From: Hevea brasiliensis
Taxonomy: Eukaryota > Streptophyta > Magnoliopsida > Malpighiales > Euphorbiaceae
Length of the DNA stretch: 64,000 nt
NCBI RefSeq assembly: GCF_030052815.1
Contig: NC_079505.1
Coordinates: 68,217,824 to 68,281,823, forward strand
Direction of reading: 5' to 3'
Shown: positions 24,399 through 33,300 of the stretch, one piece after another
Numbering within the stretch: position 1 is the stretch's first letter
How the letters are laid out: the number at the start of each line of letters is the position of its first letter
The notes under the pieces: model-generated
Seen by the model: only the letters and a program-made list of their open reading frames with translations
Databases searched by the model: none
Told to the model about the DNA's origin: nothing
Program-made: the position numbers and the translations under genes

Positions 24399-27300
24399 TG
24401 AAAGTGCTGCTGAATGCCACAGTTGAGACTTGAGAGTGCCGATCTTCCTTTCTCGTGAGAACTGAGGCAGGTGGCTTAGGGATTTTTCTTTTATTTGGCT
24501 TTAAATAATTAAAAAAAAAAATTGTCATTGCATTACAGAGGCGTCGCCTCAAGGGGCCTCTCGCCTCTCGCCTCTTTGCTTCGGGGCGCTCGCCTCTTTG
24601 AAGGGAACCCAGGCGGTGCTAGGCGAGGCGTGAGAGTGGCGCCTCGCCTCGCCAGGGCGCCTTGAGCGCCTTTAATAACACTGAATAGATGAGAAGCAAG
24701 AAAGTGTCAATGAAAAGCTAAAGCTTTGGAGAAGTACTCTAGAGTCAAAGGGTTTTGAGTTAAGTTGAACGAAGACAGAATATATGCATTGCAAGTTCAG
24801 TGAAGGCCAAATTGATGGTGATAGGGAAGGAGTTAGTTTGGATGGAGTGGTACTGCCCCAAAGTAATCACTTTAAATATCTTGGCTCAATCCTTCAAGTA
24901 GATGGGGGATATGAGGAGGATGTTAGTCATAAGATTAAAGCCGGATGGTTGAAGTGGAGAAGTGCCACAAGAGTTTTATGTGATCTCAAAATTCCCAAAA
25001 AGTTGAAAGAAAAATTTTACCGTACAACCATACGACCGGCCATGTTATATGATAGTAAGTGTTGGGCACTGAAGGAGTCGTATGTGTCTAAGATAAGAGT
25101 TGCGGAGATGAGAATGTTAAGGTGGATGAGTGGTCGTACTAGACTAGATAAAATTTGTAATGAGAGTATTAGAGAAAAGGTAGGAGTGGTGCCAATTGAG
25201 GATAAGTTGAGAGAATGGAGATTGAGATGGTTTGGTCATGTGAAGTGTAGACATACAGAGGCTCCAATTAGACAAGTAGAGCACATTAGGTTAGAGGATA
25301 GAAAGAAAAGAAGAGGTAGATCTAAACTGACTTGGAGGAGAATAGTACAACATGACCTAGAAATATTACACATTTCTGATAATTTAACTCAAAATCGTTT
25401 AGAATGGAAAAAAAGAATTCATATAGCCGACCCCAAATTCTTGGGATAAAGGCTTAGTTGAGTTGAGTTTTATAATAACTAAAATTCCTAAATAAAATTT
25501 TAAACTTCATATTCTGCATTATTCTCCCATAGTTAAAGAAAACTCGCCCTCGAGTCTTGAAGTGTTGAAGAATCACAAATTAAATGCAGAGAACACACAG
25601 TACTATCTTCATTTATGATAGCAGCAAGATTGAATTGAAGAAGTTTGTACTCTTGGAAACATCTAGATTGATAAAATTAATTAAAACAATAGTTAAAATG
25701 CCCTTTAACTCAACAGGATCTTCAATTTTCATTGATTTCTTCATAGAATCTTCTTCATTCCCAAGTATATCTTCCTCAAGCTTTGCTTGTACAGTTTTAT
25801 CAACTTCTTGCTCTGGAATAGGCTCTTCAACATATGAATGTTCAAGACTCGAATCTTCAGATTCTTTAATCTCATACTCTTTAAGCTTAGTTTCTCCACT
25901 TTGCACTTTTTTGTTCCTCATTCTCATCTTCAAGCTGCTCTTCGAATTCTTCTTCTTGTTCATCTTCAACATCAAATTTTTTTTCCTTGATTTATAATTT
26001 GAATTTATTTTTTATGTCCTTGCAATGCTACTGATAATTCATTAAACTCTACTTTTGATAATTCATTAAGCTTTACTTTGGGAAACTTATCAAGTTGTGC
26101 ATTCAATTTTTTTACACTTGAAATCACAAGTTCTTTCTTGCATTCTTCAAGCTCTTTTTTCTTAACTTGTAAGAATTGTTGTAAATCTTCATATTCCCTT
26201 TTCTTATTTAGTAAAATCTATCTAACTTCTCGATATTCACCATGTAAGAAAGAACACCTTTCACGATCACGTTTATAACTATAATTATCTATTCAATGAC
26301 GTAGAGATAGTAATTGACCCTTATGAAATCGAATGTCATAATTTATTTCTTCGAGAATATTTTTGTAGTATTGATCTCCTCTTCTAGCCTTTCAATATAA
26401 ATTTCTATGGCATTTGAAGTAAAAAAACATGTCTTGAAGAAAAAAAAAACTCAAAATTCAGCTTTTAAGAGTTGTTTCTACTGAAAACGAGCTACAAAAT
26501 CAAATGCAAGGTGTCGAACTTAGTAAGGAAAGAAACTCTTAAAATTTTGCTAACATGGCAGTGATGGTAGGTGATGTGGCGTTGAAGAAACAAGTTGATG
26601 TGGCTATTTGATGTGGGTTGTTGCTAGGGCCAAATTCGTTACTTGTAGACTCACAATAAAGCTAGATGAGCTTATTGCCGTCAAGTTAAATCTCCAGGGG
26701 GGTCGGACTGAAATTCCAATGATGCAAAGAGACAGATCGGCTAATAGCAAGTTATTGGGTTCTTACGGTTTTTGACTTTTTTTTTTTTTTTGAACTGTAG
26801 GCAATAAGGAAAAATTTTGAAGGACAAATATATCGGTGGGAATCTAAGGAATGGGAAGAAAAACAATAGAATTTAGATCAATTTTAGGCATTGATACCAA
26901 ATTTTATGTAGAACAAAGAGAAAGAACAAAAAAATGAAGGACCAATCCTTGAAAAGAGAACTAATTCTCAATAATTTTATTTAATCTCAATAATAATCAT
27001 AGTCAAAGCTATTAAATAATATAAAATTAGCTTTATTTATAGAACTTACAACCCTAATCAATTTAGAAATAGAAACTCTAATCAACTCTAATTAGGAATA
27101 CTAAATAAGATAAAATAGGAAATAATAGGTCTAATAATAATAAAATTCCTAAATAATAAATAAATTAGGAAATAATAAACCTAATAATAATAAAATTCCT
27201 AAAATATAAAAATTCTTTAAATTTTCTAATTCTATAATAATTAAAATTCCTAAATAAAATTCTAAACTTCCTATTCTGCATTAACTAGCTCTTTTCCCAT

Positions 27301-30300
27301 GTGTCAAAACACGCAAAGAGTGTAAGTGTTAATATTACAGAAACAAATTGATGCAGTTGTGACTTAAATACTTGCAGGCTAAAGCATCTATAAGTGATTC
27401 TGCATGCGAATGTTTTATCTTAGCAGCCATACAAAGCTTTAGCTTGTAAAAGCAAACTAATAAACTTCAAAATGCCACACTATTAACTAATATATGTACA
27501 AGAACTCCCACTACATATATAATATAAAAGAATTCTAAAATATTCTTCTCAGATGTTTCTTAGATTTGTCATTTGAGTTCAACTGATATCCTAGTTTATA
27601 GAATTATGGAACTTCAGAAACAAACTAAATTGACCTCGTCTAACCTGCATACGTGTGGAGATAAGTTAATGCATGTGCCACATCGATGGATATTTCAAGC
27701 CTTTGATTAAAGTCTAGAATTTTTCCACGCTGACCTGCAGAGACTTACAACAAGACCATTAGTATAAAGGTTATTGTCCAGATTGAAATTTCTTATGATC
27801 TTATTTACATAAGCTTACCGTCCAAATGTTCTCTTAGACTACCATTTGGCACATACTCTGTAATAATAAGACGCTCATTTCCTTGATCAACAAAACCAAG
27901 TAACTTCACCAGATTCCGATGATCAATTTTTGCTAGAAGCTCAACTTCACTGCTGAATTCAGTTTGCAATTTCTCATAGTGTTCCTATACAATGTTTTCT
28001 CATCAACCAACAAAAGAGGCTTAAGAAAATAAAATGACTAATTTACAGATCCAGTGATGGGAAGATAAAATGAATTATCTAAACACTCAAGCCACCTTTA
28101 ACATTCATGAACAATAAAGCCAACTCAAAAAAGAGAGAAGGAAGAAAAGTGGGGGGGGGGGGGGGGGGTGTGGGGTGCAGGAAGCGAATTTAACATGCAC
28201 GCACACATGGGCTAGGTTCGCATTGTTGTTTGAACTGTTGTTTAGAAAAGCAGCACCTTAAATATGGTAATTACATGCTACTAAAATTTATTTTTAAGTG
28301 AAATTTGATTTGTTTTGGTCATAAAATCTCTAAAATAGCTAACCAGCACTTTTAAACCACTTTTTCAACAGCATCTAGAATGTCGCTTTTCCAAAAATAA
28401 AAACAGCTTTTGTCGCTCCAAAACACAATGCCAAATTGACCCTAAATGTGTGTCCTTGTCAACTCAAAATAAGTCCTTACAAAATAAAAACAATGTTCCC
28501 AATTAGATATTTTTCCTCAATTATACCCGATTTAGAGATAAATTTGCAGAAAAGCCTAGGGCCACATCATCCATTTTCACTACCTTATCCCACATTACTA
28601 GGACCATGCTAACATTATTCATTTTTCTACGCTACGCTTGAAGCTCTTCCTTTTCTTTTTTTTTTTAAAGATTTGATTGTCTAGAAAAACTCCCCCTAAA
28701 TAGTTTGTGTTTAGTCGGTCCCAAGCTCGGATAAAGGAGGAGGGTTGCGATAGGTGATAACTAGCGTAAAAATTTCATCACATCTCATGATATTGATTCT
28801 TACGATATAAACGTTGGGGCGTCCTCTACTTACGACGCGTTATATCAGAGTCCGGGTGTGGTGTGAAATATGCAAGCGTGTTGGGTGTTCGCCGAAATCA
28901 ACGCGTCATACCGACTCCCGGGTGTAATGTTAAATGAGCAAGAGTTCCCACATCATGAATGGGTGTGGGTAAAGAAATTAATCCATAGAACAGATAGTAG
29001 AACGGATAGTGGAACAAAATATAAGATAGGCATAGAGAACGATAGAAGATATCATAGAAAGAGATCAATTAGGAAGGAACAGGATAGGAGGAGAATCAAA
29101 GTTGGTATTTGGAATATTGGATCACTTACAGGAAAATTAATGGAGCTTGTGAATACCTTGTAAAGGAGAATGATGAATATTGCTTGCATTCAGGAGACTA
29201 AATTGATAGGAGAGAAAAGCAAGGAAGTGGATAATCCAGGATACAAACTGTGGTTTACCGGAAAGGAGAAAAACAAGAACGGAGTGGGCATAATTATATA
29301 TATGATATTGAAAGATGCCGTAATAGCTGTGAAAAGAGTAAACGATAGAATTATACTAATAAAGCTAGTACTAGAAGGAGAAACAATAAATGTAGTTAGT
29401 ACTTATGCCCCACAAATAGGACTAGATAGTGAGAGTAAACAAAAATTTTTGGAAGATATGGATGATCTAATGCAAAGCATACCGATATGTTCTCATCGGT
29501 GGAGATTTGAATGGACATACAGGAGGTGATAGGTAAGGTTATGAGAATGTTCATGGAAGGTTTGGTTTTGGTAGCCGAAATGAGGAAGAGAAAAGCATTT
29601 TGGATTTTGCAATGGTGTACGAACTAATGCTAACAAATACCTACTTTGTAAAAAGGGAGTCGCACTTAGTGACTTTCAAAAGTGAACAACATAAAAGCCA
29701 AACTGACTTCCTCTTAACCAGGAAGACAAATAAAGCTCTATGCAAGGATTGCAAGATTATTCCGGGAGAGGCTTTAACAAGTCAACATCGATTAGTGGTC
29801 TTAGATGTCAAGTTTAGGAATAATTCAAGTAAGGTTAGGAGAAATATGATAGCTCGAACAAAGTGGTGGGAGTTTAAAAGAGTAAAGCAAGTGAAGTTCA
29901 AAAATAAGCTTCTCGAGTCTGAAGCATGGAAGTTGGATGTAGAGGCTAATGATATATGGATACAGATGACATCAAAGATTAGAGAAGTAACTAGAAAAGT
30001 ACTTGGAGAGTTTAGAGGATATAGACTACCCTCAAAAGAGATGGGAAGAAATATAGAGATGGGAAGAAAGATTTACATATAGTTTTTATCGATTTGGAGA
30101 ACGCTTATGATAGTGTTCCAAGAGATATCTTATGGAGAGTGTTAGAACAAAAGGGGATATCTATTAGTACATACAAGTGTTAAAAGATATGTATGAAAGA
30201 GCAACTACTATTGTGCGCACAGTGGGAGGGGATACAAGAGATTTTCCTATCTCAGTTGGATTACACCAAGGTTCAGCTGTGAGCCGTTACCTTTTTACAT

Positions 30301-33300
30301 TAATTCTAGATGATTTGACAAAACATTTACAAAAGAGTATCCCTTGGTGCATATATTTGCGGATGATATAGTTCTGATAAATGAGACGCGAGAATGAGTC
30401 AATAGAAAGCTAGAACTTTGAAGAAGTACTCTAGAGTCAAAGGGCTTTAAGTTAAATAGAACGAACAAAATACATACATTGTAAGTTCAGTGAAGGCCGA
30501 ACCGGTGATAGGGAAGAAGTTAGTTTGGATGGAGTGGTATTGCCCTAAAGTAATCACTTTAAATATATCGGCTTAATCCTGCAAATAGATGGGGGATGTG
30601 AGGAGGATGTTAGTCATAGGATTAAAGCCGGATGGTTGAATTGGAAACGTTCCACGAGAGTTTTATGCGATCGCAAGATTCCCAATAAGTTGAAAGGAAA
30701 ATTTTACCGTACAGCCATACGATCGGCTATGTTATATGGTAGTGAGTATTGGGCAATGAAGGAGCCGTATGTGTCTAAGATGAGAGTTGCGGATATGAGA
30801 ATGTTAAGATGGATGAGTAGCCATACTAGACTAGATAAAGTCCGTAATGAGAGTATTAGAGAAAAGGTAGGAGTGGTGTCAATTGAGGATAAGTTGAGAG
30901 AAGGGAGATTGAGGTGATTTGGTCATGTGAAGCATAGACATACGAAGGCTCCAGTTAGACAAGTAGAGCACATTGGGTTAGAGGATAAAAAGAAAAGAAG
31001 GGGTAGATCTAAAACTGACTTGGAGGAGAGTAGTATAACATGACTTAAAAGCATTACACATTTCAGAAGATTTAACCCAAAATCGTTTAGATTAGAGAAA
31101 GAATCCGTATAGCCGACCCCAATAAATTTTTAGGATAAATGATTAGTTGAGTTGAGTATAATTGTCTAGAAAAGGATTTTCCATTTGGACAAAGGGACTT
31201 TTTTTGTGAACATGTCAGTTAATCTCCAAAATATTTATTTTTATTTTGAAAAGGCCCAATTTCCAAAATAACCATCTAGTTCAAATTTATTGGTTTTTGT
31301 AAAAAAAAAAAAGTTCAAGGTTTTTGTCACTTCTCTAGCAATGTCTCCATTAGGTAGGATTTCATTGGCCCATGCACTTATTTGTTGAGGCTTTTGATCC
31401 AATTTTGAATTGTTGCTATATACACAGATCAATCATAAAAGAAACTTTTGATTCATTTCAATTAAGCTTCCTTTCTATTAATCTTCAAGTTCTTGGATAG
31501 AAGGAAATGATTTAGTTTCAGAGCCAAAGATTGTAGTTCAAGAGTGATTGAACGTAAACTTAGGGACACTACAAAAGTATCATAGAACTAGTTTGGCTTT
31601 ATACTTGGTAGATCTACAATAGAGTCTTTCTGTTGAGAGTATTAATGGAAATTTATTGAGAGATGAAGAAGGATCTCCCACATGATATTTATTAACCTAG
31701 AAAAGGCATATGATAAAGTACCGAGAGAAATTTTTTGATTGTTGCTAGAGAAGAAATGAGTTCATCTCAAATATGTAAATGTCATTAAGGACATGTATGA
31801 GGGAGTGATTATAAATGTAAAAACAGTTGGAGATGATAAGGATGAGTTTCCCATAATTGTCTATGGGTTTACATCAAGAATCGACTTTTAGTCCATACTA
31901 GTTTAATTTAATTACAAATGAGCTAACCAACCATTTTCAAAATGCATGTTCCGTGGTGCATGTTATTTGCAAATGATGTTATTTTAATGGATGAAACTAG
32001 TAAAAAAGTTAACAAAAAGTTTGAGTTATGCATAAAGACTCTTGAAAGTAAGGGTTTTAGGCCAAGTAAAAGTAAAACAGAATATATGCATTGTGAGTTT
32101 AACTCTAATAGAAGTAATGGAGTTGAGGTTCAATTGGATGGAGTCTTGGTGGCAAAATGCAATAAATTCAAGTATTTATGTTATATCATCCAAAAGAACG
32201 AAATAATAAATGAGAATGTAGCTCATAGGATCAAAATAGGATAGATGAAACGAAGGAGTGCGACAAGTGTGCTATGCGACCATAGGATCTAACAAAATGA
32301 ACAGTAAGTTCTATAGAACCATGGTCAACCTAACTATGTTGTATGGGAGTTAATGTTGGGCATTAAAGTACAATATATTAAGTGTAGCAAAAATGTAAAT
32401 GTTAAGATGAATGTCTAGTAACACAATAATGGATAAGATTAAGAATGCCCACATCCGCTTGAGGGTGCATGTACCATATATTGAAGATAAAACAAGAGAT
32501 GATCGAGTGAGATGGTTTGGTCATGTCCAACGTAGAGTATCGAATGCCTCAATATAAATGTGTAATAAGTTAGTAGCACATGAAGTGAAAAGGAAAAGAG
32601 GAAGACCTCAAATGACGCAAAGAAAAGTAGTATTGAAAGATTTATAAATTTTTGAATATTGATGCGGAATTAATTTCAAACAAAGCTGAATTGAATGACG
32701 AAAAGAGATCCATATAACGCCCCCACTAGTTTGGGATGAGGGCGACAAGGCATAGTTGTTATTAGTTGTTGTTACACTGATTTATTATAAGTAATTTCTC
32801 TTTGCATTTGTTTACATCATTTGTGCTAATATCCACTCAATTCAGCATCATCGAATCTCCTATATAAACAACCTAAACTCTATCCACTCGATTCTGTCTT
32901 AAAACTCCAACACAGTTTCCACATTTCAATCGTCAATCAACTTGTTATGTGCCATCAAATATCCTTTTAAACCGGTCAGACATCACTTCAGTATCAAAGT
33001 GGATGATCCTCTTCATTTGAATTTGATGGAGTACACATTTCTTCAGTCTAACATTAGTAAGATAATCCTAAGAAGTTCTTTTAGTAAAGCTCATGAAGGA
33101 AATTACTATTTACCTTCTTTGCTCGTTTTATGGCAACCATCTGCCCATCTTCTAGTTGGGCCTTGTAGACAGTTCCAAAGCCTCCTTCTCCTATCCGAAG
33201 TGATGGAGAAAAGTTGTGTGTAGCTCTTGTAACCTGATTCAAATTGAGATGAATTGACGCCAGTCTAGTGAGTTTAGGAGACATTGAAAATCTAGAAGGA

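Larger units (their letters stand above)
21085..25468 (+). mobile_element. RTE-type LINE copy B, 5'-truncated, with nested hAT element
   Basis: It is homologous to copies A and C from the motif GGCGTCCTCTA onward, so it lacks about 120 bp of the 5' end. It ends with CTTAGTTGAGTTGAGTT. This is the most complete coding copy: endonuclease, linker, RT and tail are all present, but it is split at 23445-24683 by a hAT element. I could not find a clear target duplication. Beyond the 3' end the sequence is a cut LTR of the gypsy-type element at 25469-27283. Confidence 0.9.
28689..31160 (+). mobile_element. RTE-type LINE copy C, internally deleted
   Basis: The element is flanked by the perfect 13-bp duplication ATTGTCTAGAAAA (28676-28688 and 31161-31173). 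It has the full 5' end seen in copy A and the TTGAGTTGAGT 3' end. The body is about 2.5 kb: endonuclease (28870-30040), then a jump straight to [16 protein letters not shown] of the RT. Compared with copy B about 0.8 kb is missing at about 30040-30060. It lies in the 5.1-kb kinase intron, antisense to the gene. Confidence 0.92.

Noticed and set aside
24040..24552. 170-codon minus ORF and the plus ORFs of 72 and 95 codons
   Set aside because: They are translations of GAA/GA microsatellites inside the hAT element (runs of Leu/Ser or Glu/Arg).
25584..25997. 137-codon plus ORF rich in Ser
   Set aside because: It is antisense to the coiled-coil stretch on the minus strand; Ser/Phe runs mirror Glu/Lys codons.
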